From Bacteroidales bacterium (GTDB lineage: Bacteria; Bacteroidota; Bacteroidia; Bacteroidales; UBA932), in assembly GCA_017554305.1 (NCBI GenBank), contig JAFZIN010000013.1:62001-126000 (forward strand): a stretch of 64,000 bases of DNA, given 5' to 3'. Numbering within the stretch: position 1 is the first letter of the stretch; every line of letters starts with the position of its first letter. Below the pieces are notes generated by a model that was not told where the DNA came from, did no database searches, and saw only the letters and a list, made by a program, of their open reading frames with translations. This document shows positions 35,631 through 44,225 of the stretch, in pieces. Position numbers and translations under genes: made by a program.

Positions 35631-37235
35631 ATGTCTAAGAAAACTTTATTGCTGGGAGATGAAGCTCTGGCACTGGGAGCCCTCCATGCAGGGCTCTCCG
35701 GCGTTTATGCCTACCCTGGAACTCCGTCTACGGAGATTACGGAGTTTATTCAGGCTCATCCCCTAACCAAAGAGAGAAATATACACTGCCAGTGGTCTTG
35801 TAATGAGAAGACTGCAATGGAGGCTGCATTGGGCGCATCATTCGCCGGAAAGAGAGCAATGGTCTGCATGAAGCACGTTGGAATGAACGTCTGTGCAGAC
35901 TGTTTTGTAAACTCCGCAATGACAGGTTCCAACGGAGGTCTGGTAGTAGTTGCCTGTGATGATCCTTCTATGCACTCCTCTCAGAACGAGCAGGATAGCA
36001 GATTCTACGCAGACTTTGCAATGGTTCCTTGCCTGGAGCCTTCATCACAGCAGGAGGCATACGATATGGTACGCTTTGCCTTTGACTACTCTGAGAAATA
36101 CTCCACTCCGGTTCTTATGCGCCTGACTACCAGAATGGCGCACTCCCGTTCAGTTGTTGAGGTTGGAGATGCAAGAGAGCAGAATCCTCTGTCAAATCCA
36201 ACAGACGGGCGCCGCTGGATTCTTCTTCCTGCAAATGCAAGAGTAAGAAACCAGCAGGTAATTAAGCAGTTGGAGCAGTATGAGGAAGATCCTTCCGCTC
36301 TTGAGCACAACAAGATTTATGAAGGCGGAGAGAAGGCAGAGATAGGAATCATAGCATCCGGCATTGGTTGGAACTATCTGATGGAGAACATTGTAGGAAA
36401 GATTCCTTTCCCTGTTCTGAAGATTACCCAGTACCCTATTCCTAAGAAACTCATAAAGGAGATGGCAGATACCTGCTCAACCCTTATGGTGGTTGAAGAG
36501 GGACAACCATTTATAGAACAGAGACTTAGAGGATACCTGCCACAGAGCGTAACCATTAAGGGAAGATTGGACGGAACTCTTCCGCGTACCGGAGAACTTA
36601 CACCGGATATATTGCGTAAGGCTCTGGGCATTAAGATGAAGGAGGCCTGCTCAAAGAGTGACGTGGCACTCCCTCGTCCGCCGGCACTCTGTATGGGCTG
36701 CGGTCACAGAGACTTCTACACCGCTCTCAACAACGTTATTAAGAACTACCCTACTGCAAAGGTATTCAGTGATATAGGTTGCTACACACTTGGTGCTCTG
36801 GCACCGTTCCATGCAATCAATTCCTGCGTAGATATGGGTGCATCAATCACCATGGCAATAGGAGCATCGGAGAGCGGACTTCATCCTTCAGTTGCAGTTA
36901 TTGGAGACTCTACATTCACCCACAGCGGAATGACCGGACTGCTGGATGCTGTAAATATGAATGCCAACATAACGGTCTGCATATCAGACAATCTCACAAC
37001 CGGAATGACCGGCGGACAAGACAGTGCTGCCTTTGGAAGAATAGAGAATATCTGCCTGGGCATTGGAGTTGAGAAGGAGCACATACGTCTCATTGTTCCT
37101 CTGCCAAAGAATTATGCGGAGATGGAAGAGACTATCCGTCAGGAGATTGAATATAACGGAGTATCTGTAGTTGTATGCCGCAGAGAGTGCATACAGACTG
37201 CAAAGAGACACTTAAAAAAAGAGAATAAGAAATGA
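35631..37235 (+). CDS. iorA: Indolepyruvate:ferredoxin oxidoreductase alpha subunit, no ferredoxin domain
   Basis: TPP enzyme subunit that oxidatively decarboxylates aryl-pyruvates to aryl-acetyl-CoA and reduces ferredoxin. In 534 residues the Pyr domain is seen first (YAYPGTPSTEITEF, ASFAGKRAMVCMKHVGMN), then the TPP-binding domain (CMGCGHRDFY, GDSTFTHSGMTGLLDAV, SDNLTTGMTGGQ). The protein stops soon after VVVCRREC, just where archaeal IorA proteins continue into a C-terminal 4Fe-4S ferredoxin domain; no CxxCxxC cluster follows. It overlaps iorB (ATGA), with an aminotransferase and a CoA transferase behind. Confidence 0.93.
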   Translation: MSKKTLLLGDEALALGALHAGLSGVYAYPGTPSTEITEFIQAHPLTKERNIHCQWSCNEKTAMEAALGASFAGKRAMVCMKHVGMNVCADCFVNSAMTGSNGGLVVVACDDPSMHSSQNEQDSRFYADFAMVPCLEPSSQQEAYDMVRFAFDYSEKYSTPVLMRLTTRMAHSRSVVEVGDAREQNPLSNPTDGRRWILLPANARVRNQQVIKQLEQYEEDPSALEHNKIYEGGEKAEIGIIASGIGWNYLMENIVGKIPFPVLKITQYPIPKKLIKEMADTCSTLMVVEEGQPFIEQRLRGYLPQSVTIKGRLDGTLPRTGELTPDILRKALGIKMKEACSKSDVALPRPPALCMGCGHRDFYTALNNVIKNYPTAKVFSDIGCYTLGALAPFHAINSCVDMGASITMAIGASESGLHPSVAVIGDSTFTHSGMTGLLDAVNMNANITVCISDNLTTGMTGGQDSAAFGRIENICLGIGVEKEHIRLIVPLPKNYAEMEETIRQEIEYNGVSVVVCRRECIQTAKRHLKKENKK

Positions 37236-37813
37236 AAAAAGATATAATCCTTTCAGGCGTAGGCGGCCAGGGAATACTCTCCATTGCAACCGTAATTGGT
37301 TGGGCCGCAATCAATAACTCCCTCTATATCAAACAGGCAGAGGTACACGGAATGAGTCAGAGAGGTGGAGACGTTCAGAGTAATCTCCGTTTAAGTTCAA
37401 CCCCTATCTTCTCCGATCTTATTCCGGAGGGCGAGTGCGGACTCATCATATCTATGGAACCTATGGAGGCACTCCGTTATCTTCCTTACCTTCAGAAGGG
37501 TGGATGGATTGTAACCAACAGCGCTCCTTTTGTAAACATACCTGTATATCCGGAGATTGAAAAGATTAAAGAGGCTCTTCAGAAAGACGCCAATGTAATC
37601 TTTGTAGATTCTGACAAGGTTGCAAAAGAGAATATGGCCCCTCTCTCCTCTAACATGGTACTGTTGGGAGCGGCTGCAAAGTATATAGAGATTCTTGATA
37701 TTGAGAAGATTAAGGAGGGTATCAGAAACGTATTTGCCCGCAAGGGTGAGAAGATAGTAGATGATAACATAAGAGCATTTGAGGCGGGCCTTAAGTGTTC
37801 GGAAACAAAATAA
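37232..37813 (+). CDS. iorB: Indolepyruvate:ferredoxin oxidoreductase beta subunit
   Basis: Small gamma-domain subunit of the 2-oxoacid:ferredoxin oxidoreductase, 193 residues. The N-terminal IILSGVGGQGILSIATVIG and EVHGMSQRGGDVQSNLR motifs are diagnostic for IorB-type subunits. It starts within the iorA stop and ends 5 bases before the preferred aminotransferase ATG. With IorA it would form the enzyme acting on indolepyruvate, phenylpyruvate or 4-hydroxyphenylpyruvate. Confidence 0.95.
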   Translation: MKKDIILSGVGGQGILSIATVIGWAAINNSLYIKQAEVHGMSQRGGDVQSNLRLSSTPIFSDLIPEGECGLIISMEPMEALRYLPYLQKGGWIVTNSAPFVNIPVYPEIEKIKEALQKDANVIFVDSDKVAKENMAPLSSNMVLLGAAAKYIEILDIEKIKEGIRNVFARKGEKIVDDNIRAFEAGLKCSETK

Positions 37814-37818
37814 CAGTT

Positions 37819-39144
37819 ATGGAAAAACCGTTCAGTTTAGAAGTAGTTAACGGGTTGATGTCTGAGATGGATATTTCAGACATTTCCAAAGCCACTATAA
37901 GACAGTGCGTTTCAATAGCAAACACTCTTAGTGAGAGATATAATGAAAAGTTCATCCACCTGGAGATTGGAGTTCCGGGAATTCTGGCCTGCCCGGTAGG
38001 CGTTGAGGCTCAGAAGAGTGCGCTGGACAGAAACATTGCTCACGAATATCCTCCTGTAAGCGGAATTCCTCCGTTGAAACAGGCCGCCTCAAAATTTTTA
38101 AAGGCCTACGCAGATCTGGATATTCCTGCTGAATGCATTATTCCTACCGTTGGTTCTATGCAAGGCAGTATGAATCTGATACTTGAGTGCTCTCAACTGA
38201 ACCCTCAGAAAGATACCATACTCTTTATCAACCCGGGCTTCCCGCCAAACATGATGCAGGCAAAGGTTCTTGGTATTAAGACTGAATCCTTTGATATCTA
38301 CAATTTCAGAGCAGATAAACTTAGGGGCAAACTGGAGGAGTATCTTAGCAAAGGAAACATTGCAGCAATACTCTATTCCAACCCTAACAACCCTGCCTGG
38401 ATCTGCCTCAGCGAGGAGGAGTTAAAGGTTATAGGAGAACTTGCAACCAAGTATGACGCAGTGATTTTGGAAGATCTGGCATACTTCTGTATGGACTTCA
38501 GAAAGGATCTCTCCAAGCCGGGAGAACCACCGTTCCAGTCTTCAGTTGCAAGATATACAAACAATTACATAATAATGCTCTCCTCTTCCAAAATCTTCAG
38601 TTATGCGGGAGAGAGAATAGCGGTAGCTGCCTTCTCACCTTACCTCTTCAAGAGAGATTACCCTGCACTTAAAGAGAAGTACGGAATTGGCAGAATGGGA
38701 GACAATTTTGTTCTCACCTATCTTTACGTTGCCTCATCGGGAGTCTCACACTCAGTACAATACGCCTTTGCAGCACTGTTGGACGGAGCGGCAGAGGGCA
38801 AGATAGACTTCATAAGCGAGATGGCAAAATATGCAGAGAGAGCCCACCGTTCAAAGCAGATATTTGAGAGGAACGGATTCCATATTGTCTATGATAAAGA
38901 CCTGGACCGCAAGGTGGGAGACGGTTTCTTCTACACCATTGGTTATAAGGATATGAGCTGCAAAGATATTATGATTAACCTTATGAGATGCGGAATTACA
39001 GCCATATCACTCAACTCCACCGGCAGTTTCCAGAACGGCATAAGAGCCTGTGTTTCAAGACTCTCTTCAGATGAAGAATTTGAGATACTGGAGCAGAGAC
39101 TTAAACTCTTCAACAAGATGGTTAAGGAGGAGCAATCTGTATGA
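37819..39144 (+). CDS. Class I/II aminotransferase (probably aromatic)
   Basis: PLP-dependent fold-type I aminotransferase. Starting at MEKPFSLEVVNG (ATG 37819) it has 441 residues; an in-frame GTG at 37795 adds eight unlikely residues inside iorB. Seen: the substrate/PLP motifs LYSNPNNPAW, EDLAYF, and SSSKIFSYAGERI with the Schiff-base lysine K258. Its place between iorB and a CoA transferase suggests it supplies aryl-pyruvates from aromatic amino acids to IorAB; the substrate is inferred from context. Its 3' end overlaps the CoA transferase gene by 4 bases. Confidence 0.9.
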   Translation: MEKPFSLEVVNGLMSEMDISDISKATIRQCVSIANTLSERYNEKFIHLEIGVPGILACPVGVEAQKSALDRNIAHEYPPVSGIPPLKQAASKFLKAYADLDIPAECIIPTVGSMQGSMNLILECSQLNPQKDTILFINPGFPPNMMQAKVLGIKTESFDIYNFRADKLRGKLEEYLSKGNIAAILYSNPNNPAWICLSEEELKVIGELATKYDAVILEDLAYFCMDFRKDLSKPGEPPFQSSVARYTNNYIIMLSSSKIFSYAGERIAVAAFSPYLFKRDYPALKEKYGIGRMGDNFVLTYLYVASSGVSHSVQYAFAALLDGAAEGKIDFISEMAKYAERAHRSKQIFERNGFHIVYDKDLDRKVGDGFFYTIGYKDMSCKDIMINLMRCGITAISLNSTGSFQNGIRACVSRLSSDEEFEILEQRLKLFNKMVKEEQSV

Positions 39145-40442
39145 CGGGTTCCAATTTTATGACGGCGGAGCAGGCCGTAAAACTTGTAAAGAGCGGAGAC
39201 GGTGTCTATTTTCAGGGAAGCACCGCGGTTCCTGAATTAATACAGGAGGCTCTTGCAAAGAGAGGTACGGAGCTTAAAGACGTTAAAATTTACAGCGCCT
39301 TCTGTATTCCAAGGGGTGTTGCCCCATTCTGCAAGGAGGAACTGAGAGACTCCTTTATAGTACGCTCACTATTTGTCTGCGCAGATCAGAGAGAGTACAT
39401 AGCCTCCGGAAACGGAAACATGATTCCCGCCTTTTTAGGAGAGATTCCGTTCCTTTTCAGAAGCAGACAGATTCCTGTAAATGTGGCTGTTATAAACTGC
39501 TCTCTGCCGGATGAGAACGGCTATTGCAGTTACGGAATCTCCGCCGATCTGGCTGTTGCAGCCGTAGAGAGCGCAGATATTGTTATAGCTCAGGTAAATA
39601 AGAGCATCCCATTCCTCTACGGAAGCGCAATGATTCATATATCAGATATTGATGCAGCCGTAGAGTGCGATATTCCTCCTGTTGCAATGGAGTTTGGAGA
39701 ACCAACTGATATTGAGCGTGCTATAGGAAACAATATAGCCTCCGAGATTCCGGACGGAGCCACTCTCCAGATTGGAGTTGGCGGTATTCCCAACGCAGTG
39801 CTCAACGCCATTAAGCATCACAAACATCTGGGACTCCACACAGAGGCCATGACAGACGGTGTAGTCCGTCTTATGGAGGAGGGAGTTATAGACAACTCAA
39901 TGAAGAAGTACATACCGGGCAAGAGCGTAGGCTCACTGGCTCTGGGCTCCAAGCACATGTACGAATTCCTTCACTACAATAAAGACGTTGAGTTTCATGA
40001 TGTTGCAGTAACCAATGATCCGCAGATAATCCGTATGAATCCAAAGGTAATGGCAATAAATTCCGCACTGGAGATTGACCTTACCGGACAGATCTGCGCA
40101 GACAGCATTGGAGAGAAAATATTCTCCAGCGTTGGCGGTCAGCACGATTTCATGTATGGAGGAGCGCTCTCTGAAGGCGGCAAGACCTTTATAGCACTCC
40201 CCTCTGCAACAGCCAAAGGAAAGAGCAAGATAGTCCCAACTCTGACTCCGGGAGCCGGCGTTGTAACTACCAGATTCCAGGCGCAGTACATTGCCACAGA
40301 AAACGGCATTGTATACCTTAGGAATAAAGATTTGGCAGAGCGTGCCAAAGCCTTAATCTCAATAGCCCACCCTTCTGCAAGAGAGGAGCTGGAGAGAGCG
40401 GCCTTCAAACGCTTTGGCCACTCCTTCTCCCGTCTTTACTGA
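39141..40442 (+). CDS. Acetyl-CoA hydrolase/CoA transferase family (4-hydroxybutyrate or butyrate CoA-transferase like)
   Basis: Family I CoA transferase of the Cat1/Cat2/4-hydroxybutyrate group, 433 residues. The catalytic glutamate is in GLHTEAMTDG (E235), and the GVGGIPNAVL and GGQHDFMYGGALSEGGK CoA-site motifs are present. The enzyme swaps CoA between acids, typically with acetate/acetyl-CoA. As last gene of iorA-iorB-aminotransferase, it may release aryl-acetates and recover acetyl-CoA for ATP synthesis. The exact acyl substrate is unknown. Its end overlaps the convergent DUF4301 gene by 7 bases. Confidence 0.9.
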   Translation: MTGSNFMTAEQAVKLVKSGDGVYFQGSTAVPELIQEALAKRGTELKDVKIYSAFCIPRGVAPFCKEELRDSFIVRSLFVCADQREYIASGNGNMIPAFLGEIPFLFRSRQIPVNVAVINCSLPDENGYCSYGISADLAVAAVESADIVIAQVNKSIPFLYGSAMIHISDIDAAVECDIPPVAMEFGEPTDIERAIGNNIASEIPDGATLQIGVGGIPNAVLNAIKHHKHLGLHTEAMTDGVVRLMEEGVIDNSMKKYIPGKSVGSLALGSKHMYEFLHYNKDVEFHDVAVTNDPQIIRMNPKVMAINSALEIDLTGQICADSIGEKIFSSVGGQHDFMYGGALSEGGKTFIALPSATAKGKSKIVPTLTPGAGVVTTRFQAQYIATENGIVYLRNKDLAERAKALISIAHPSAREELERAAFKRFGHSFSRLY

Positions 40443-41728
40443 TGATTCTTTCTTAAAAGATCCTGAATGCTCTTTACCGGATTGAAAGTAGAGAGCGGCA
40501 CCTCTATGAACTGAGTGTTCCATCTGCTCATAGAGCCGTTCCAAAGGCCCGGTAACTCTGTGTAATGCACCTTCTTACCCTCAAAGGTCTTCTCCACTTT
40601 AAGAGCGGTAGATGGATCTGTAAATTCGCTGAGTCTGTATTTTGCACCGCTGCAATCCTTTATGCAGCATACAATGTCAACCGGATTGAAGTGGGTAGAT
40701 TTCTTAAGCAGTTCCTTATCTTCAACCTGCACACCCTCAAGTATTTGCAGAGAGGTACTTCCGTCCTCCTCATTGCAGATGAATGGTCCGCCGCCAGCCT
40801 CACCCTGGTTTTTAACCATTCCGCACACTCTTAAAGGACGGTCCAAAACGCTAATGAGATAATCTGCAATCTCTCCCATTGGTGCGCTGAACTTTTGAGT
40901 AATAAGAAGTTCTTCTTCCAGAAAACTGGTAGCTGCAGCAATTGCCTCCTCAAGTTCATCTCCGCCCTGAGCGCTCTGAAGATTCATTTGCAGCAGATTT
41001 GCCTGAGCCTTAAGCATTACCGCCCTTCCCAAAAGAACTCTCTTCCACTTGATAGTATCATCTAAATACTCCTCCTTAACTACGTTGTCTATGTTCTTAA
41101 TAAAGATAAAGTCCTCATTTATAGACTGTAAGTTCTTTAAAAGAGCACCGTGGCCGGCAGGGCGCTTCAGAACAGTTCCGTCCTTTTTAACGGCCGGCTT
41201 GTTGTCTGCGCCGTATGCAACAACGTCTGTCTTAGGATCTTGAGTGGAAAATGATACGTGATATGTGCAGCCGAATCTCTTTGAATATGCTCCCCTTTTG
41301 CTCCTCAGCAGCTTTCTGAACTCCTCTATATGATCCTCAGAAACCGTAAAGTGCAGATTCACAACATCATTCAAATCCTTGGCATAAAAGGCTCCCTCAA
41401 CAAGATGCTCCTCAAACGGAGTGCGAACGCTCTCTCCGTACCTGTGGAACGGCAGCAGACCCTTAGGAGTAGCAGCCAGTTTATCCTTTGGTGTTGAGAG
41501 GTTTATGGCAATCTTCTCACTGTTCTTTTTAACCAGAGCAAGAGCCTCGTCATCCTTTCCGAACAGAGGCGCAAACATCCTTGTTGCCGCCCCGCTGGCA
41601 GGAACAAACTTACACAAGGTACCGGTAAAACTGTCTGCAGCCGATATGGCTGTATGTATCTCATCTTCAGTTAGTCTCTTAATGCCGCCGTTTCTTGTGG
41701 AGGCCGCCTTTTTAATATTTAAACTCAT
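40436..41728 (-). CDS. DUF4301 family protein
   Basis: A 430-residue protein of the Bacteroidetes DUF4301 family, function unknown. The N-terminal KFVPASGAATRMFAPLF resembles the glycine-rich loop of nucleotidyltransferases, and FHRYGESVRTPFEEHLVEGA and KRPAGHGALLKNLQ suggest a sugar- or nucleotide-handling active site; that link is tentative. The start MSLNIKKAAS (ATG 41728) is preferred over an upstream TTG; it overlaps the end of pdxB by 17 bases. Last gene of the recF-DUF721-pdxB-DUF4301 run. Confidence 0.8.
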   Translation of the reverse strand: MSLNIKKAASTRNGGIKRLTEDEIHTAISAADSFTGTLCKFVPASGAATRMFAPLFGKDDEALALVKKNSEKIAINLSTPKDKLAATPKGLLPFHRYGESVRTPFEEHLVEGAFYAKDLNDVVNLHFTVSEDHIEEFRKLLRSKRGAYSKRFGCTYHVSFSTQDPKTDVVAYGADNKPAVKKDGTVLKRPAGHGALLKNLQSINEDFIFIKNIDNVVKEEYLDDTIKWKRVLLGRAVMLKAQANLLQMNLQSAQGGDELEEAIAAATSFLEEELLITQKFSAPMGEIADYLISVLDRPLRVCGMVKNQGEAGGGPFICNEEDGSTSLQILEGVQVEDKELLKKSTHFNPVDIVCCIKDCSGAKYRLSEFTDPSTALKVEKTFEGKKVHYTELPGLWNGSMSRWNTQFIEVPLSTFNPVKSIQDLLRKNHQ

Positions 41729-42743
41729 TTCTGTAGATATATTCTGTTCTGATTTTTTCAAACTTTTGCGGAGCCTCTCTAAGCAGTGAATCTATCTCCT
41801 TTATTGGGAAGAATGAGAGCAGTTGTTTTTCTATATCTCCCGATAGTTTAAGCGTATGTCTTGTCTCTTCTCCCTTCTCTCCGTAACTTTCCAACTCACT
41901 AATACCCAGCAGTCCCGCTATGCTTTTTACAACCGCCGCCGTGCCGTTTTTCTTACCCTCAACGGAGTAACCGGCAATATGCGGAGTTGCAATATCTGCC
42001 CTTGAAAGCAGCTCGTTATTTATTTGAGGCTCATTGCACCAGACATCCAATATAACACGCCCTACTCTTTTTGAAGAAAGAAGGGCCGCCTCATCCAAAA
42101 CCTCTCCCCTTGAGCAGTTTATAAAGGTTGCACCCTGCTTCATTTTGGAGAAAAATACTGCGGAAGCCATTCCTTTTGTGGTGGAATCCAGCGGAGTGTG
42201 CATTGTTACAATATCTGAATTTTCCAGCACCTCATTCAAAGAAAAGTATGGAATAGAGCCGCCGGAAGCCTTCTGCAGCAATTCTTTAGGAGGATCGTTA
42301 CGCATAACGGAGAATCCCATAGCCTCACCCAGGCGGGCAACCTTCTCCCCTACGTGACCTGCCCCTATCACTCCCAGAGTAATCTCCTTTCTTTCAGAAA
42401 CAGTTGAAGGAATGAGATTTAAAGTAGCCAGAGAGGTGAATACATACTGCATAACAGCACCGCTGTTGCACCCCGGAGCGGAGAACACCTTAACAGAATG
42501 AGAGTTGCAGTATGGAATATCTATATGATCCGTTCCAATGGTTGCGGTGGCAATGGCTTTAACGCCGCTTCCATTCAGAAGCTGAGCGTTGCACTTTGTT
42601 CTGGTTCTGATTATCAGAATCTTATCACCCTCCGTAGAATTGATTGCAGAGGAGAATTCTCCCCCCTTGCAATAGAAAGTCTCCACAAACGGTTCAAAGA
42701 GACCTCTTATATACGGTATGGCGTCATCTATAATCAGTGTCAT
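41712..42743 (-). CDS. pdxB: Erythronate-4-phosphate dehydrogenase
   Basis: D-2-hydroxyacid dehydrogenase of the PdxB type, acting in DXP-dependent pyridoxal phosphate synthesis. The 343 residues have the N-terminal IIDDAIPYIRGLFEPF, IIRTRTKCNAQLL, TATIGTDHID, the NAD-binding VIGAGHVGEKVARL and the FINCSRGEVLDE segment with VWCNEPQI. PdxB is close to other D-hydroxyacid dehydrogenases, but the PGCNSGAV motif and the C-terminal extension support PdxB. It sits 2 bases after the DUF721 gene. Confidence 0.92.
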   Translation of the reverse strand: MTLIIDDAIPYIRGLFEPFVETFYCKGGEFSSAINSTEGDKILIIRTRTKCNAQLLNGSGVKAIATATIGTDHIDIPYCNSHSVKVFSAPGCNSGAVMQYVFTSLATLNLIPSTVSERKEITLGVIGAGHVGEKVARLGEAMGFSVMRNDPPKELLQKASGGSIPYFSLNEVLENSDIVTMHTPLDSTTKGMASAVFFSKMKQGATFINCSRGEVLDEAALLSSKRVGRVILDVWCNEPQINNELLSRADIATPHIAGYSVEGKKNGTAAVVKSIAGLLGISELESYGEKGEETRHTLKLSGDIEKQLLSFFPIKEIDSLLREAPQKFEKIRTEYIYRNEFKY

Positions 42744-42745
42744 AA

Positions 42746-43036
42746 CTACCTGAAAACTATTTTCTTAACCACATCGGAACCCAGAGAGTTGTTAATCTTC
42801 TCCTTAACGGAGTATACCCTTGCAACAAGCATACTTCTTAATATAGAAGAACTTATAGTGCAGTAGAGAATTCCGTTCTTAAAATATTTGGACATTGTTG
42901 CCCTGGTTATATTCTCCTCCATAACCTCGTCCCAGGTACGCAATACTCTTGCGGCCAGGATATTATCTCCCTTTTCAATATCGTTGAAATACTCCTTTAA
43001 CAGAGCTCCCAGTTTTACAGGCTTGTTACGTTTCAT
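42746..43036 (-). CDS. DUF721 (DciA-like) protein
   Basis: A 96-residue DUF721 protein. The family includes DciA, the ancestral bacterial helicase operator or loader. The fold is suggested by LKEYFNDIEKGDNILAARVLRTWDEVMEE followed by the beta-rich FKNGILYCTISSSILRSML. It overlaps the 3' end of recF by 4 bases, and DUF721 and replication/repair genes commonly lie together. A helicase-loading role here is family-based inference; the protein is the short form with the single conserved domain. Confidence 0.85.
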   Translation of the reverse strand: MKRNKPVKLGALLKEYFNDIEKGDNILAARVLRTWDEVMEENITRATMSKYFKNGILYCTISSSILRSMLVARVYSVKEKINNSLGSDVVKKIVFR

Positions 43037-44154
43037 ACCTCTTTAATATTACCCTGTTCCACCTCAAAACTCTTGCACTCTCCCCCAATCTTCTTTACCA
43101 GCTTCTCCATTCTCACCTTGTTGCTGTCTGTAATGAAGATTTGAGAAAAGTCCTCACCTACAACCAGTTGGAGCAGATACTCCACCCTGCTCATATCCAA
43201 TTTGTCAAAGATGTCATCCAAAAGAAGTATAGGAGCGGTACCATTAAAGAGCCGCTTCATAATGGAAAACTGAGAGAGTTTAAGAGCAATCAGAAAACAC
43301 TTCTGCTGCCCCTGGCTTGCACAGCTTTTAAGCGGATGGAACTCTCCGTCCAAAGCAGTTATCTCAAAATCCAAATCATCACGATGGATTCCCGCCGTGG
43401 TAAAGCCCATCATACGGTCTCTCTCTTTGTTCCTCTTTAAAATCTCATCCAGAGGCATCTTCTCAAGGTCACTTACGTACCTTACCGCCACAGATTCTGC
43501 CCTGCCGCTAACCTTTGCGTAGTATTCCCCCACACTTTGGTTGAGCTGATTGGCAAGATCCTTCCTCTTATCATATATATAGGAAGCCAGTGTAGTGAGC
43601 TGGACATCTATGGCCTCCGTAAGTTCCTCATTATCTTCAGAATTTTTGAGCAGACCGTTGCGCTGGGCAATCAACTTGTTGTATCTCTGCAGTTTAAAGA
43701 GGTATTCCCTATCTACCTGAGAGAGAAGAGCATCCATAAAGCGGCGTCTCTCCCTGCCGGAAAGGTTGATAAGAGAGGAGTCAGATGGGGAAACCATAAC
43801 TATCGGGAGTATACCAATATGATCAGAAAGACGCTTGTAGGCCTTTCCCTCTCTCTTTAACAGTTTGCCCTCCTGGGGCCCCTTTCCGTAGATGGCCAGC
43901 CCTATTGTGGTGAGCGAGCCGTCATCCATCACGTAGGTTCCGTTCAAAGCGGCTGCCTCCGCACCGTGCCGGATGGAGAAGGAATCCTGGTAGTTGAAGA
44001 AACTCTTGGTCATTGAGAGTGAGTATACCGCATCCAGAAGGTTGGTTTTGCCCACGCCGTTGTTGCCGGAAATACAGTTCAGTTTTCCGGAGAAAGAGAG
44101 CTCCGCAAGGCGGATGTTCTTAAAATCGGTGACAGTGATCTTGCTTAAAAACAT
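43033..44154 (-). CDS. recF: DNA replication and repair protein RecF
   Basis: SMC-like ATPase that helps load RecA at gaps. It has 373 residues with Walker A GNNGVGKTNLLDAV (residues 30-43), the VSPSDSSLI segment, CASQGQQKCFLIALKL as ABC-type signature and LLLDDIFDKLD Walker B. It is divergent from the TPR gene at 44226, with overlapping promoter candidates, and starts the minus-strand run recF-DUF721-pdxB-DUF4301. Confidence 0.96.
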   Translation of the reverse strand: MFLSKITVTDFKNIRLAELSFSGKLNCISGNNGVGKTNLLDAVYSLSMTKSFFNYQDSFSIRHGAEAAALNGTYVMDDGSLTTIGLAIYGKGPQEGKLLKREGKAYKRLSDHIGILPIVMVSPSDSSLINLSGRERRRFMDALLSQVDREYLFKLQRYNKLIAQRNGLLKNSEDNEELTEAIDVQLTTLASYIYDKRKDLANQLNQSVGEYYAKVSGRAESVAVRYVSDLEKMPLDEILKRNKERDRMMGFTTAGIHRDDLDFEITALDGEFHPLKSCASQGQQKCFLIALKLSQFSIMKRLFNGTAPILLLDDIFDKLDMSRVEYLLQLVVGEDFSQIFITDSNKVRMEKLVKKIGGECKSFEVEQGNIKEV

Positions 44155-44168
44155 AAGACAAAAAACTA

Positions 44169-44200
44169 TTGCAAAATTAGAATTTTATTCTGTAAATTTG
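44169..44200 (+). promoter_or_regulatory. Candidate promoter for the TPR-yebC unit
   Basis: TTG (44169-44171), 21-base spacer, TAAATTTG (44193-44200), ending 25 bases before the ATG: a good Bacteroidetes-type promoter. Confidence 0.55.
44172..44179 (-). promoter_or_regulatory. Possible -7 box for recF
   Basis: Minus-strand TAATTTTG fits TAnnTTTG and ends 17 bases before the recF ATG. It overlaps the plus-strand promoter region, so use of the two may be exclusive. No -33 element is seen. Confidence 0.3.
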
Positions 44201-44225
44201 CACTTCGCATAAAATCTTAAGAAAA

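Noticed and set aside
37795-37818. GTG start for the aminotransferase inside iorB
   Set aside because: An ATG 24 bases later, 5 bases after the iorB stop, gives a normal N-terminus.
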